From Actinomycetospora corticicola (GTDB lineage: Bacteria; Actinomycetota; Actinomycetes; Mycobacteriales; Pseudonocardiaceae), in contig NZ_JACCBN010000001.1 in the NCBI RefSeq assembly GCF_013409505.1, forward strand, positions 4,154,001 through 4,218,000: a DNA stretch of 64,000 nucleotides, read 5' to 3'. Under the pieces are notes generated by a model that was not told where the DNA came from, made no database searches, and saw only the letters and a program-made list of their open reading frames with translations. The translations under genes and the position numbers were made by a program. Shown here one piece after another: positions 52,033 to 61,250 of the stretch (the first letter of the stretch is position 1; the number at the start of each line of letters is the position of its first letter).

Positions 52033-52405
52033 GGTGCAGGCCGACCTCTTCGACGCGAAGTGCCCGAGCCGTCAGGTGCTGGACCGGATCGGCGACCGGT
52101 GGAGCGTCCTCGTCGTGAGCACGCTCGCGGAGGGCACGCTGCGCCACGGCGAGATCGCCGGCCGCATCGGCGGCATCACGCCGAAGATGCTCACGCAGAC
52201 GCTGCGGGGGCTCGAACGCGACGGCCTGGCGCGGCGCACGGTGTACGCCGAGGTGCCGCCGCGCGTGGAGTACGCGCTCACCGACCTCGGCCGCGACCTC
52301 GTCGGGCTCGTCCGGCAGCTCACGCGGTGGGCCGAGGTCCACATCCCCGACGTCGAGGCGGCGCGGGCGGACTACGACGCGCGCCCGACCGCCTCGAGGA
52401 AGTAG
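51989..52405 (+). CDS. HxlR-family regulator
   Basis: Encodes 138 aa from GTG 51989; GTG 52019 and 52034 are shorter alternatives, and the first one overlaps a candidate operator. The HxlR winged helix is evident: CPSRQVLDRIGDRWSVLVVSTLAEGTLRHGEI, then ITPKMLTQTLRGLERDGL, RTVYAEVPPRVEYALTDLGRDL. The conserved Cys in CPSRQVL is a redox or electrophile sensor in this family (QorR and HypR types), so it may sense quinones and derepress qorB. Its 3' end overlaps the convergent GH88-like gene by 34 bp. Confidence 0.85.
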   Translation: MSTLKWRRYLVDSEQVQADLFDAKCPSRQVLDRIGDRWSVLVVSTLAEGTLRHGEIAGRIGGITPKMLTQTLRGLERDGLARRTVYAEVPPRVEYALTDLGRDLVGLVRQLTRWAEVHIPDVEAARADYDARPTASRK

Positions 52406-53631
52406 TAGTCGGCGTAGACCATCCCGACGTCGACCTCGCTGTCCTGCGGCTTCCCGCCCACCGCGTGCGCGAGCAGGGCGGGCCCGGCCGGCGCGACGTC
52501 GCGGCCGGCCAGCTCGTCGAGGGTCTCCAGCGCGACCTGCCGGTAGCGCGCGTCGCCGGTCTGCTGCGCGAGGTCGAGCAACCCGGACGCGGCGACGGCG
52601 GCCGCACTGGTGTCGCGCTCCTCGCCGGGTCGCGAGAAGTCCCACGGCGGGACGCGGGCGCCGGGCGCGGTGTGGGCGAGCCACCAGTCGGCGGCCTTCC
52701 GCGCGGCGGCCAGCAGCTCCGGGTTCCCGGCCGCGCGGGCCTGCGCGGCGAACCCGTGGATCGCCCAGCCCTGCCCGCGGCTCCAGGTCGAGTCCGGGGC
52801 GGCGCCCTGCCAGGTATCGCGCTTCACCAGCTGTCCCGACGCCGGGTCGAAGACGGCCACGTGCGCGATGCTCCCGTCGGGACGCATGTTCGTCGTCGAC
52901 GCCGTGAGCGCGTGCCGGGTGGCGAGGTCCTTCCAGCGCGGGTCACCGCCCGGCAGCGCCGCCGCCCGGTCCAGCAGCGGCAGGTTCATCACCGTGTCGA
53001 TGATGACCGGGAAGCGCCACGACCCCCGTTTGTCGTCGTCGCCCTCGGTGTCCCAGCTCTTGATCGCCCCCACCGTCGGGGAGTACCGCGTGGCGAGCGA
53101 CCGGGCGGCGGTGACGACCTGCTCGGCCCCCTGCCCGGTCGCGTCGAGCTCCGCGCCGAAGCTGTCGTCCACGACGAAGCCGAGGTCGTGGGTGTCGGTG
53201 CGCGTCACCTGGCCGGCGATCGGGGCGGTCCAGCGCTGCGCGCGGGCGGTCCACGCCGGGTCGCCGGTGAGCCGCCCCGCGAGCCAGAGCTCGCCGGGGA
53301 AGAAGCCGGAGGTCCAGTCGTCGACGGGCTTCGTCGTCCACGTGGCCTCCCCGCCCTCGACCGAGCGCGGGTAGCCGGCCACCGGGTCCAGCCGGTCGGC
53401 GCTCGCCGCGAGCCGTTCCCACGCCGTCGGCAGCACGCGGGTCACGGACGACGGGAGGCCATCGGTGCTGCTCGGAGCGGCCGTGGACCCGGGAGCAGCC
53501 ACCGGGGCCGACGACGGGACCGGCACCGACCCGGCGTCGGGAACGGACCCGCAGCCGACCAGCAGCACCCCGGCGAGAACCACTCCTGCCACACCCGTCA
53601 CACGCCCAGCGTGCCCGCCCCCGGCCCCCAT
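52372..53631 (-). CDS. GH88/105-like secreted lipoprotein
   Basis: Encodes 419 aa from ATG 53631. A lipoprotein signal (VTGVAGVVLAGVLLVGCGS; lipobox LVGC) suggests surface anchoring, then a Ser/Pro/Ala-rich linker. The catalytic domain has six-hairpin motifs of unsaturated glucuronyl hydrolases: WTSGFFPGELW, PVIIDTVMNLPLL, TWSRGQGWAIHGFA and WDFSRPGEERDTSAAAVAA. GH88/105 enzymes release unsaturated uronic acid from polysaccharide-lyase products. No lyase is encoded next to it. A 23-bp-stem hairpin stands upstream near 53671. Confidence 0.8.
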   Translation of the reverse strand: MGAGGGHAGRVTGVAGVVLAGVLLVGCGSVPDAGSVPVPSSAPVAAPGSTAAPSSTDGLPSSVTRVLPTAWERLAASADRLDPVAGYPRSVEGGEATWTTKPVDDWTSGFFPGELWLAGRLTGDPAWTARAQRWTAPIAGQVTRTDTHDLGFVVDDSFGAELDATGQGAEQVVTAARSLATRYSPTVGAIKSWDTEGDDDKRGSWRFPVIIDTVMNLPLLDRAAALPGGDPRWKDLATRHALTASTTNMRPDGSIAHVAVFDPASGQLVKRDTWQGAAPDSTWSRGQGWAIHGFAAQARAAGNPELLAAARKAADWWLAHTAPGARVPPWDFSRPGEERDTSAAAVAASGLLDLAQQTGDARYRQVALETLDELAGRDVAPAGPALLAHAVGGKPQDSEVDVGMVYADYYFLEAVGRAS

Positions 53632-53670
53632 GACGCGGGACCGTAACCCGAACGGGGAGGTGCGCTCCGC

Positions 53671-53718
53671 GCCTGTGAGTACTTTTCCGTGCCTGGGCAC
53701 GGAGAAGTACTCACAGGC
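53671..53718. terminator. 23-bp-stem hairpin between GH88 and amine oxidase genes
   Basis: Arms 53671-53693 and 53696-53718 pair over 23 bp with one mismatch and a 2-nt loop. The amine oxidase stop (53728) lies 9 bp to the right, so on the minus strand this is its terminator and it separates that operon from the GH88-like gene. Confidence 0.85.
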
Positions 53719-53727
53719 CGAAGGCAC

Positions 53728-55674
53728 CTAGTGGCAGGGCTCCCCGTGGGCGTCGGACGCCGGGAGGTCCAGCGCCGGGTTGCCGTCGAAGAACCCGGAC
53801 GGCCGGAGCATGAAGCCGATCGTCGACACCGGCATCACCGGCCAGTCCTCCGGTCGCACCACGTGGTGGGCGCCGAAGGTGTACCAGACGACGACGTCGG
53901 AGCCCTCGAGCGGACGGTCGCCGTCGAGGTAGTACGGCAGGCCCGTCCCCACCGGCGCCTGGAGCGGGTAGTCGCCCGCGGCGAAGCGCTGGGCCGGGTC
54001 GTTCGCGGTGACCCAGAGCGTGTGCTCGGTGAACCCGGACCGCGGCGCGAAGACGGCCTCCGGCGAGTACATCGGCGGCACCGTCGAGCCCGGCAAGAGC
54101 GCGTAGGCGGTGGGCGCCCCCGTCGGGCCGGTCTCCGTGGCGCTCTCGATCTTCCAGAACCGGGCCCGCTCGGGCGCGGTGTCCCGGGCGCCACCGGCCT
54201 CCGAGATGATCGGCGTCCGGGTGGTGACCCAGGCGTTGCCGTGCGGGTTCGCGGGCCCGGGCGGCGAGGGCATCGAGTCGATCTCGGTGACCGTGTTGGC
54301 CGCGCCGTCCACCGTCATGTCGAGGCGCACGCAGAAGAAGTGCTGGTGGTGCGGGCCGTAGAGGCCGGGGGCGACCAGCGTGCCGTGCCCGGGCACGTCG
54401 CCGACCGGGATCGAGCCGGTGGAGATCACGCCGGAGAGCTTGACCTCGTACTCGATCATGCCGTCGTTGTAGAGGTACCAGAAGTAGCCGTACTCGTAGT
54501 TCCCGACCGTGACGATCGAGGAGATGACGAGGCGCCGTCGGCGGCGGACCTCGACCTTCTCGGTGCGGAAGTCGGTGTGCTTCCACGCGATCCCGGTGTC
54601 CTCCTCGTGCATGCAGATCGCGTTCGGGATGACGACGGCCTCGCCGTCCTGGTCGTTGACGACGCCGTCGAAGTACCGGATGTGCCCGACGCAGTCGCAG
54701 CCCAGGGTCAGCGGGTTCGCGAGCCAGCCGACGCCGTACTCGCCCTGGTCGAACACGTTCTTGAAGCGATGGGTGGGCGCCGGGTCGCCGTAGGGCACGT
54801 ACATCTCGGCGAGCGAGGCGCGGTGCAGGATCGGGCGCCGGGTGCCGCGGTCGTCGTAGGAGACGTCGTGCAGGACGAGGCCCTCGCGCGGGGTGAACCC
54901 GATCCGCAGGTGCCACTTCTGCCAGGAGACGGCGTGCCCGTCGACGGTGAAGCTCGGCCCCTCGGGCTGCGTGATCTCGATCGGCTTCACGTCGTCGCGG
55001 ATGGTCTCGACCCGCGGGACGTTCGCCGGGTCGTGGATCCACGGCTGCTCGTAGTTGGCGGGCTGCGGGGGCAGGTCGACGACGCCGTGGTCCTCCACGT
55101 CCACGACCTCGCGGAGATCGAGGTCCACGGTGACGATCAGGCCGTCGACCGGGCGGGCGTAGCCGTGCTCCCCGGGCGCGGACCGCATCCAGGTCAGCGG
55201 GCGGACGATGCGCCGGGCCGACGGGTCGTCCTCGGGCCCGGTCCACGACGAGGCCCACGGGTCGATCATCGCCAGGTCGAACTGCTCGATCCCGCGCCGC
55301 CGCATCGCCTCCTGCCAGCGCGGGTCGGCGCGGACGATGTCCTCGGTCGCGAAGAACTCCTCCGCCATGATCGGCGCCTGCACGCCGGGGCGGGGGCGCC
55401 AGTCGACGACCGTGCGGTCGCTCAGCGAGACGACGGCCTCGTACAGCGTCCTCTCGGCCCGCTCGTAGAGCACGATCTCGGCCTCGCGGGGCAGCGGCTG
55501 CCCGGACGCCAGGGCGGCCTTCGACGGCTCGTGGAGGTGGACGAACACGAAGCGGGCCGTGGGACCGAGGCCCCGGGCCTCCTTGAGGATCGCCGCCGCC
55601 GCGGTGACCTCGTCGGCGGTCAGCGGCTCGAGCGGGTGGGTGACGGACACCTGGGGTTCGTCCAGCGCGGTCAT
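53728..55674 (-). CDS. Copper-containing primary amine oxidase
   Basis: Encodes 648 aa from ATG 55674. It oxidises primary amines to aldehydes with release of NH3 and H2O2. The TPQ precursor is Tyr393 in VGNYEYGYFW; the catalytic base is Asp309 (FDQGEYG), and the gate Tyr is 295 (YVPYGDP). Copper ligands are the His pair in PHHQHFFCVRLD (about 443/445) and the late His in GAHHVVRPEDWPVMP. Length is typical of the bacterial tyramine/phenethylamine oxidases. It is coupled by ATGA overlap to an amino-acid-type permease, so an imported amine is its likely substrate. Confidence 0.92.
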   Translation of the reverse strand: MTALDEPQVSVTHPLEPLTADEVTAAAAILKEARGLGPTARFVFVHLHEPSKAALASGQPLPREAEIVLYERAERTLYEAVVSLSDRTVVDWRPRPGVQAPIMAEEFFATEDIVRADPRWQEAMRRRGIEQFDLAMIDPWASSWTGPEDDPSARRIVRPLTWMRSAPGEHGYARPVDGLIVTVDLDLREVVDVEDHGVVDLPPQPANYEQPWIHDPANVPRVETIRDDVKPIEITQPEGPSFTVDGHAVSWQKWHLRIGFTPREGLVLHDVSYDDRGTRRPILHRASLAEMYVPYGDPAPTHRFKNVFDQGEYGVGWLANPLTLGCDCVGHIRYFDGVVNDQDGEAVVIPNAICMHEEDTGIAWKHTDFRTEKVEVRRRRRLVISSIVTVGNYEYGYFWYLYNDGMIEYEVKLSGVISTGSIPVGDVPGHGTLVAPGLYGPHHQHFFCVRLDMTVDGAANTVTEIDSMPSPPGPANPHGNAWVTTRTPIISEAGGARDTAPERARFWKIESATETGPTGAPTAYALLPGSTVPPMYSPEAVFAPRSGFTEHTLWVTANDPAQRFAAGDYPLQAPVGTGLPYYLDGDRPLEGSDVVVWYTFGAHHVVRPEDWPVMPVSTIGFMLRPSGFFDGNPALDLPASDAHGEPCH

Positions 55675-57230
55675 CGGGCGACCTCCTGCGGGCTGTCGAG
55701 CTGCGGGCTGTCGAGCTCGGGATCGGTGAGGGTGAAATGTCCGAGTCCCGCGTACACGGCGGGCCTCCGCGCGCGCAAGACCAGCGCGATGACGACGCCG
55801 ACCACGAAGATGGCGACCGGCACGTACGGCAGCACGGTGATGAAGGGGACGCCCTCCGCGGCGGCGAGCTCGGCCCGGTTCGAGACGAGCAGGTAGCACG
55901 CGCCGACCATGGCCGCGCACCCCACGACGGGCGCGATGAGCGTCGTCAGGACGTTGAAGCCGTCGCGACCCGTCGTCAGGAAGTAGCGGACGATCGCGAC
56001 GCAGACCAGCGCCTGGACGGCGAGGATGCCGAGCACGCCGAGCAGGGGCGACCAGGTGCCGAGCTTGGTCAGCGCGGCCTCGGTCGAGGGGTCGTAGAGC
56101 GTGAAGCCGAGCATGTAGAGCGCGACGATCGCCGTCGTCGTCATGGCCGCGACGCCGGGCCCGTGGTGCTTCGAGGTGCGCGCGAGCACCCGGGGCAGGA
56201 CGCCCTCGCGGCCGAGCGCGAACAGGTAGCGCGCCGAGGTGTTGTAGAACGCCATGGCGCACGCGAACGAGCTGGTGACCGCCAGGATCTCGATGATCAC
56301 GGTCAGCCATCCGCCGACGAAGCGGTCCGAGAGCGGGTAGAAGGCCGACGCGTACGTGCCGTTCAGCTGGTCGGACACCGCCTGGACGCTGCCGGTGAGC
56401 CCCCAGCCGGTGACGAAGGCGTAGGAGACGAACATGTAGAAGATCCCGAGCCCGATCACCGACCCGTAGGTCGCGATGGTCGCGATCCGGTGCGGGTCGC
56501 GGGACTCCTCGGCGTAGTTCGGCGCCATCTCGAAGCCGACCCAGGACCAGAAGGCCGCGAACAGGGCGATGCCGGCCGCCGTCGTCCCGAAGATCTGCAG
56601 TGCGCCGGCGTTGCCGAACACCTGTGTGGGGTCGAACGGCGCGGCCGAAAAGCCCTCGGCGCCACCGGCCACGAAGATCGCCAGCGAGAGGACGATCAGG
56701 GCGAGCACCTCGGCGACGAGCATGACCCCGAGGACCTTCGCGGTGAGTTCGATGTGGAACCAGGCGAGCAGGCTCATCACCGCGAGGCCCACGGCCATGT
56801 AGAGCCAGGCCGGCAGCGCGAGCCCGGTGAAGGTCTCGACGGTCGAGGCGGCGAAGTAGCCCATGACCCCGATGACGGCGCCGACGAAGATCATGTAGCA
56901 GAGCGCGATGAGCAGCCCGGAGCCGACGCCCACCACGCGGCCGAGCCCCCGGCTGACGAACGTGTAGAAGCCCCCCGCGCTCGTCACCCGCTTCGACATC
57001 GCGATGTAGCCGACGGAGAAGATCGTCAGGGCGATCGTCGCGATCCCGAAGGCGGCCGGCGCGGCCCAGCCGCCGCCGTTCACCGCGACCGGGACGTTGA
57101 AGAGCATCGCCGTCAGCGGGGCGGCCCCGGTGACGATGCAGAAGAGGACCGAGGGCAGGCCGAGCGCGTTGTCGGCGAGGCGGCCGTGCGAGACCTCGGG
57201 TGGCGCCGTAGGCGGGGCGGTGGCGGTCAT
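55671..57230 (-). CDS. APC-family amino acid/amine permease
   Basis: Encodes 519 aa with about 12 membrane helices of the APC superfamily. Helix 1 carries GLPSVLFCIVTGAAPLTAMLF, helix 6 carries FWSWVGFEMAPNYAEESRDPHR, the typical substrate-gate segment. It lies immediately upstream of and overlapping the amine oxidase gene, so it probably imports the amine, or an amino acid such as ethanolamine or tyramine-like compound. The 160-bp upstream region contains the promoter but no clear operator. The gene is not part of a regulator-coupled locus in this window. Confidence 0.87.
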   Translation of the reverse strand: MTATAPPTAPPEVSHGRLADNALGLPSVLFCIVTGAAPLTAMLFNVPVAVNGGGWAAPAAFGIATIALTIFSVGYIAMSKRVTSAGGFYTFVSRGLGRVVGVGSGLLIALCYMIFVGAVIGVMGYFAASTVETFTGLALPAWLYMAVGLAVMSLLAWFHIELTAKVLGVMLVAEVLALIVLSLAIFVAGGAEGFSAAPFDPTQVFGNAGALQIFGTTAAGIALFAAFWSWVGFEMAPNYAEESRDPHRIATIATYGSVIGLGIFYMFVSYAFVTGWGLTGSVQAVSDQLNGTYASAFYPLSDRFVGGWLTVIIEILAVTSSFACAMAFYNTSARYLFALGREGVLPRVLARTSKHHGPGVAAMTTTAIVALYMLGFTLYDPSTEAALTKLGTWSPLLGVLGILAVQALVCVAIVRYFLTTGRDGFNVLTTLIAPVVGCAAMVGACYLLVSNRAELAAAEGVPFITVLPYVPVAIFVVGVVIALVLRARRPAVYAGLGHFTLTDPELDSPQLDSPQEVAR

Positions 57231-57389
57231 CGGATTCCTTCGGGCCGGGGCGGGGGCCCGTCCACTCTCAGAAGGTCATGTGTCCTCCAGGTGACCGCCA
57301 GGTCAAGCCGCACGACGCTGACCAGCGCGAACAGGACGATCCGGACCCGTCATGACGGCGGGTGTCCGTGCGGTCGCGCTGCGGTACGG

Positions 57390-57701
57390 CTACGGATCTC
57401 CGCCGGCCGCGACACGCAGCAGCACGTCGGCGTGGCAGGCCTCCTCCAGGCCGCACCAGCAGGCGAGGTCGTGACCCGCGAGCTCCTCGCGTGCCCGCTC
57501 GACGAGCTCCGGGTGCTCGACGAGCCAGCGGCGGTACAGCGCGATCATCAGGTCGCGGTCGAGCGTGACGCGCTCGCCGCCCACCTCGACGGTCTCGCCG
57601 AGCTTGAACGGGTTCCCCCACGACGACGGCCGCGCGACCGTGATCGCGCCATCGGGCTTGCGCCACCCCTTCGCGCGTCTCAGCTGGATGCGGTCCGGCA
57701 C
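57390..57701 (-). CDS. DUF4326 protein
   Basis: Encodes 103 aa from GTG 57701. It matches DUF4326 (RRAKGWRKPDGAITVARPSSWGNPF and LACWCGLEEACHADVLL), a short family with a conserved CWC...CHAD motif. It is found in phages and bacteria with no known function; the Cys/His cluster suggests metal binding. The 5' end overlaps the cysteine desulfurase-like stop by 22 bp, so the two genes are probably translationally coupled. Confidence 0.83.
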   Translation of the reverse strand: MPDRIQLRRAKGWRKPDGAITVARPSSWGNPFKLGETVEVGGERVTLDRDLMIALYRRWLVEHPELVERAREELAGHDLACWCGLEEACHADVLLRVAAGGDP

Positions 57702-58888
57702 ACCTGCTCCAGCCCGTCGAGAAGTCGGTCGACGTCGTGGTCGTCCGAGTAGGGCGCGAGCCCGATCCGCAGTCCGCCCGCGTCGCCGAGGCCGAGCCGG
57801 TGCGACGGCCCGACCGCGTAGAACGATCCGCTCGGTGCGAACACGTCGCGCTCGGCGAGGAGGGCCGACGCCCGCGCGTCGCCGCCGGGGACCCGCACGA
57901 GCAGGGTCGGCGTCCGGTGCCGGGCACGGCTGAGCACCTCGACGCCGAGGTCCGCGAGCCCCTCCTCGATCCGCCGCCGCAGCCGGTCCTCGTGCGCCTC
58001 GACCGCGGCCATCCCGAGGACGAGCCGTTCCCGCCGGCTCCCGTCCGTCCCGCCGAGCGACGCCAGCACGTCGACCGCAGCGGTGGTGCCCGCGAGCAGC
58101 TCGTAGGGCAGCGTGCCGAGCTCGAACCGTTCCGGCACGGCGTCGGTCGAGGGCAGCAGCTTGTCCGGGTGCAGCGTCTCCAGGAAGGCCGGGTCGGCCG
58201 CGAGGACGCCGCAGTGCGGGCCGAGGAACTTGTAGGGCGAGCACAGGAAAATGTCCGCGCCGAGGGCCGCGACGTCGATCGACGCGTGGGCGGTGAGGTG
58301 CACGCCGTCGACCACGAACAGCGCGCCGCGTGCGTGGACCGCCGCCGCGGTCCCGACGAGGTCCGGCCGGGTGCCGACGAGGTTCGACGCCCCGGTGACG
58401 GCGACCAGCCGCGTGCGGTCCGACAGGACCGTCGCGACGTCGTCGAGCTCGCACGTCGCCGGGTCGAGGTCCAGCCACCGCACGGTCGCCCCGGCGCGTT
58501 CCGCCGCGATCACCCAGGGGCGGACGTTCGCGTCGTGGTCGAGCCGGGTCACCACCACCTCGTCCCCAGGACCCCAGCCGGTCGCGAGCGTGCGGGCGAG
58601 CGCCATGGTGAGCTCGGTCATCGAGCGGCCGAACACGATCCCGCCCGGGTCGGCGGCGAGCAGGTCCGCCATCGCCTGCCGTGCGGCGAGCACGACGAGC
58701 TCGGCGTTCCGGGCCGCCGCATAGGTCGTGCCGCGGTTCGCGATCGGCATCGTCAGCGTGTCCGCCACCGCCCGCGCGACCTCGACCGGGACCTGCGACC
58801 CGCCGGGCCCGTCGAAGTGCGCGAAGCCCGCGTCGAGCGCCGGGAACCGGGCACGCAGGGCGGCGACGTCGTAGGTGGGCTCCGGCAC
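57680..58888 (-). CDS. Cysteine desulfurase-like class V aminotransferase
   Basis: Encodes 402 aa. A PLP-dependent fold-type I enzyme with the PLP lysine in LCSPYKFLGPHCGVL and the aspartate in FVVDGVHLTAH. Other marks are FDGPGGSQVP at the N-terminus and the C-terminal IGLAPYSDDHDVDRLLDGLEQV. It belongs to the cysteine desulfurase-like group rather than housekeeping IscS/SufS, because the catalytic Cys loop is not obvious. Reaction unknown. Its product may form a unit with the metal-binding DUF4326 protein. Confidence 0.82.
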   Translation of the reverse strand: MPEPTYDVAALRARFPALDAGFAHFDGPGGSQVPVEVARAVADTLTMPIANRGTTYAAARNAELVVLAARQAMADLLAADPGGIVFGRSMTELTMALARTLATGWGPGDEVVVTRLDHDANVRPWVIAAERAGATVRWLDLDPATCELDDVATVLSDRTRLVAVTGASNLVGTRPDLVGTAAAVHARGALFVVDGVHLTAHASIDVAALGADIFLCSPYKFLGPHCGVLAADPAFLETLHPDKLLPSTDAVPERFELGTLPYELLAGTTAAVDVLASLGGTDGSRRERLVLGMAAVEAHEDRLRRRIEEGLADLGVEVLSRARHRTPTLLVRVPGGDARASALLAERDVFAPSGSFYAVGPSHRLGLGDAGGLRIGLAPYSDDHDVDRLLDGLEQVCRTASS

Positions 58889-59169
58889 CCGCCCATCCTC
58901 GCGCGCCGACCCCGGTCGGGCGAGACGTCACGTGTCGGTCTCAGGCGACCCCGTCGGCCCCGACCGGTGAGGTCCCGCCGGGCGAGTCACGACGCGGCCG
59001 GGGATACGACCGATCGGGGAGACGGATACGCCGACCGAAGGATTCCCGGGGCCGATTCATCCGATCCGGGGCCTCCAGGGTTTCGGGGTAACGAAAGCGG
59101 ACCATTCCGCGGATACACGTGCGACGACCGGCGCGACGGGCGCGCCGGACGGGAAACGGGGTGGACGAG

Positions 59170-59340
59170 ATGGACGAGCGACTCGTGCGACACGACGTCA
59201 CGGCCACGCAGCGTGCCCTGGCCTCCGTCCCCTCCGAGACCGAGCGCCCCCTCCCGCGCTGGCGTGAGGCCGTCGGCGCCGCGGTGCTGCTGTCGGTCAT
59301 CGACACGGTGCGCGCGCAGGAGTCCGCAGCCAGCGCGTAG
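59170..59340 (+). CDS. Small hypothetical protein (56 aa)
   Basis: A short frame from ATG 59170 (GTG 59161 in the same frame) encodes 56 aa: an N-terminal charged helix and WREAVGAAVLLSVIDTVRAQESA at the end, which could be a single amphipathic or weakly hydrophobic segment. It follows a 280-bp gap containing no other gene and is upstream of an MFS transporter. A reasonable but unproven gene. Confidence 0.35.
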   Translation: MDERLVRHDVTATQRALASVPSETERPLPRWREAVGAAVLLSVIDTVRAQESAASA

Positions 59341-59393
59341 GCCTGATCAATAGCGGGAACAACTTCCTCCGTCCGACCCGACGGAGGTCCGCC

Positions 59394-60599
59394 ATCAGTA
59401 CGACGTCCGAGACCGGCACGCGCCGCGGCCTGCGAGGCCCGGCCGCCGCCGTCGTCGTCGCCCTCGCCTTCCTGGTCACCATGCTCGGCGCGACGCTGCC
59501 GACGCCGCTCTACCCGCTCTACGAGCGCGAGCTGGGGTTCGGCCAGATCGTCGTGACGCTGATCTTCGCCGCCTACGCGGTCGGCGTGGCGGCGGCCCTG
59601 ATCTTCTTCGGCCGGCTCTCCGACCAGCTCGGACGCCGCGCGGTGCTGCTGCCCGGTCTCGCGCTCGCCGCCGTGTCGAGCGCGGTGTTCCTCGTCCCGG
59701 ACAGCCTCACGGCGCTGTTCGTCGGCCGTGTCCTCTCCGGGCTGTCGGCCGGCATCTTCACCGCGACCGCCACCGCCACGCTCGTCGACCTCGCCCCCGA
59801 GGGACGGCAGGCCCGCTACAGCCTGGTCGCGGCCTGCGTGAACATGCTCGGCCTCGGGCTGGGCCCCGTGCTGGCGGGCGCCCTGGCCCAGTTCGCGCCG
59901 CTGCCCCTGTTCCTGCCCTACGCCGTGCACATCGTGCTGGTGCTGCTCGTGGCGATCGGGGCCTACCTCGTCGCCGAGCCCCTCGACACGACCGGCCGGT
60001 CGGTGTCGTTCGCCCCGCAGAAGCTCGGCGTCCCGGCCGAGGTCCGCGGCGTGTTCGTCGGCGCGGCCATCGCCGGGTTCGCGGGCTTCGCCGTGCTCGG
60101 ACTCTTCACCGCCGTCTCCCCGGCGTTCCTCACCCAGGTGCTGCGGATCGAGAACCACTTCGTCAGCGGCCTCGTGGTGTTCACGCTGCTCGGCTTCTCC
60201 ACGCTCGGCCAGATCGCCTCGTCCCGGCTCGCGCTGCGCCCGGCCCTGCTGACCGGGTGCGTCGGCCTCGTGATCGGCATCCTCGTGGTGGGCCTGTCCG
60301 TCGCGGTCGCGTCGCTGTGGGTGCTGCTCGCGGGCGCGGCGGTCGCGGGCGTCGGCCAGGGGATGTCGTTCCGGGCGGGGCTCGGGGCGGTCAACGCCGG
60401 CAGCCCGCCGGAGCGGCGCAGCGAGGTCGCGTCGAGCTTCTTCCTCGTCCTCTACGTGGCGATCTCGCTGCCCGTGATCGGTGAGGGCATCCTGTCCTCG
60501 GCCATCGGGCTGGTGACGGCGGCCGTCGTCTTCTCCGTCGTCGTCGCCGTCCTCGCCGCGATCGCCTTCGTGAGCCTGCTGCGCGTGCGGATGTCCTGA
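59394..60599 (+). CDS. MFS transporter with apparent ATC start codon
   Basis: Encodes about 401 aa if initiated at ATC 59394. The next in-frame start is ATG 59481, which would remove the first half of helix 1 (GPAAAVVVALAFLVTMLGATLPTPLYP). A near-consensus ggaggt lies at 59383-59388, ideally spaced before the ATC, and the next codons (AGT ACG ACG) match the common MSTT start. Twelve membrane helices, the LSDQLGRRAVLLPG loop between helices 2 and 3 and QRGMSF-like later loops indicate a drug or solute exporter. A sequencing substitution or genuine non-AUG initiation must be told apart. Confidence 0.8.
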   Translation: MSTTSETGTRRGLRGPAAAVVVALAFLVTMLGATLPTPLYPLYERELGFGQIVVTLIFAAYAVGVAAALIFFGRLSDQLGRRAVLLPGLALAAVSSAVFLVPDSLTALFVGRVLSGLSAGIFTATATATLVDLAPEGRQARYSLVAACVNMLGLGLGPVLAGALAQFAPLPLFLPYAVHIVLVLLVAIGAYLVAEPLDTTGRSVSFAPQKLGVPAEVRGVFVGAAIAGFAGFAVLGLFTAVSPAFLTQVLRIENHFVSGLVVFTLLGFSTLGQIASSRLALRPALLTGCVGLVIGILVVGLSVAVASLWVLLAGAAVAGVGQGMSFRAGLGAVNAGSPPERRSEVASSFFLVLYVAISLPVIGEGILSSAIGLVTAAVVFSVVVAVLAAIAFVSLLRVRMS

Positions 60600-60605
60600 G
60601 CCGGG

Positions 60606-61250
60606 TCAGGCCGCCGCGAGCACGCGCCGTCCCGTCGGGCCGTCACACAGGACCCGCCCCCGGAGCTCGGCCGGGACCCGTCGTCCGGACAGCACCAACA
60701 GCAACGCCACCGCGTCCGCCTCGAGGGTCTCGGGGGCGCCCGCGCCCGTCGTCGGGAGGACGCGGTCGACGACCCGGCGGTCGGTCCGCACCACCACCCG
60801 CAGGCTCGACGCCCGCGGCTCCGGCACGTGCGCGAGCAGCCGCGGGATCATCCCGACGACGAGCCGGCACGCCTCGGCGGCCGCGGGTCCGGCCTCGTCG
60901 CGGTCCAGGTCGCGGCCGAGGGCCGCCAGCAGGTCGTGGGTGTGCAGGCACATGTCCAGGCACTGGGCGGCCAGCTCCTCCCCGCGCGGCGCCGCGTGGA
61001 CCAGCTGCCGACCGGCCCGGGCGTGGGCGGTGACGAGCGCCGCCCGGAGGCGGTCCGGCCCGGCGTAGTGGACGCCGCCGAGGTGGGTGACCAGGTCCGC
61101 CACGACCGTGCCGCCGGTGTCGAGGACGGCGGCCGCTCGGGCCCGGTCGGTCCGGGCGAGCGGCCGGTTCCAGTCCGGCGCCGCGAGGGCCTCCACCGTG
61201 TCCTCGGTGGTGTCCCAGAGGTCGAGCAACGCCCGCGTCGCGTCGTCCAT
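60606..61250 (-). CDS. Mycothiol-dependent maleylpyruvate isomerase-like (MDMPI/DinB-fold) protein
   Basis: Encodes 214 aa from ATG 61250. The N-terminal helical bundle has DATRALLDLWDTTEDTVEALAAPDWNRPL and GGTVVADLVTHLGGVHYAGPDR, then CLHTHDLLAALGRDLDRDEAG, patterns typical of TIGR03083/MDMPI proteins with a metal-binding three-histidine arrangement (THLGGVH, LHTHD). A C-terminal SCP2-like half follows (EADAVALLLVLSGRR). Members act with mycothiol or other thiols. It converges with the MFS gene (6-bp gap). Confidence 0.72.
   Translation of the reverse strand: MDDATRALLDLWDTTEDTVEALAAPDWNRPLARTDRARAAAVLDTGGTVVADLVTHLGGVHYAGPDRLRAALVTAHARAGRQLVHAAPRGEELAAQCLDMCLHTHDLLAALGRDLDRDEAGPAAAEACRLVVGMIPRLLAHVPEPRASSLRVVVRTDRRVVDRVLPTTGAGAPETLEADAVALLLVLSGRRVPAELRGRVLCDGPTGRRVLAAA

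Noticed and set aside
53711-55258. A 515-codon frame overlapping the amine oxidase on the same strand
   Set aside because: It is frame-shifted against the amine oxidase, whose TPQ site and copper ligands show the true frame.
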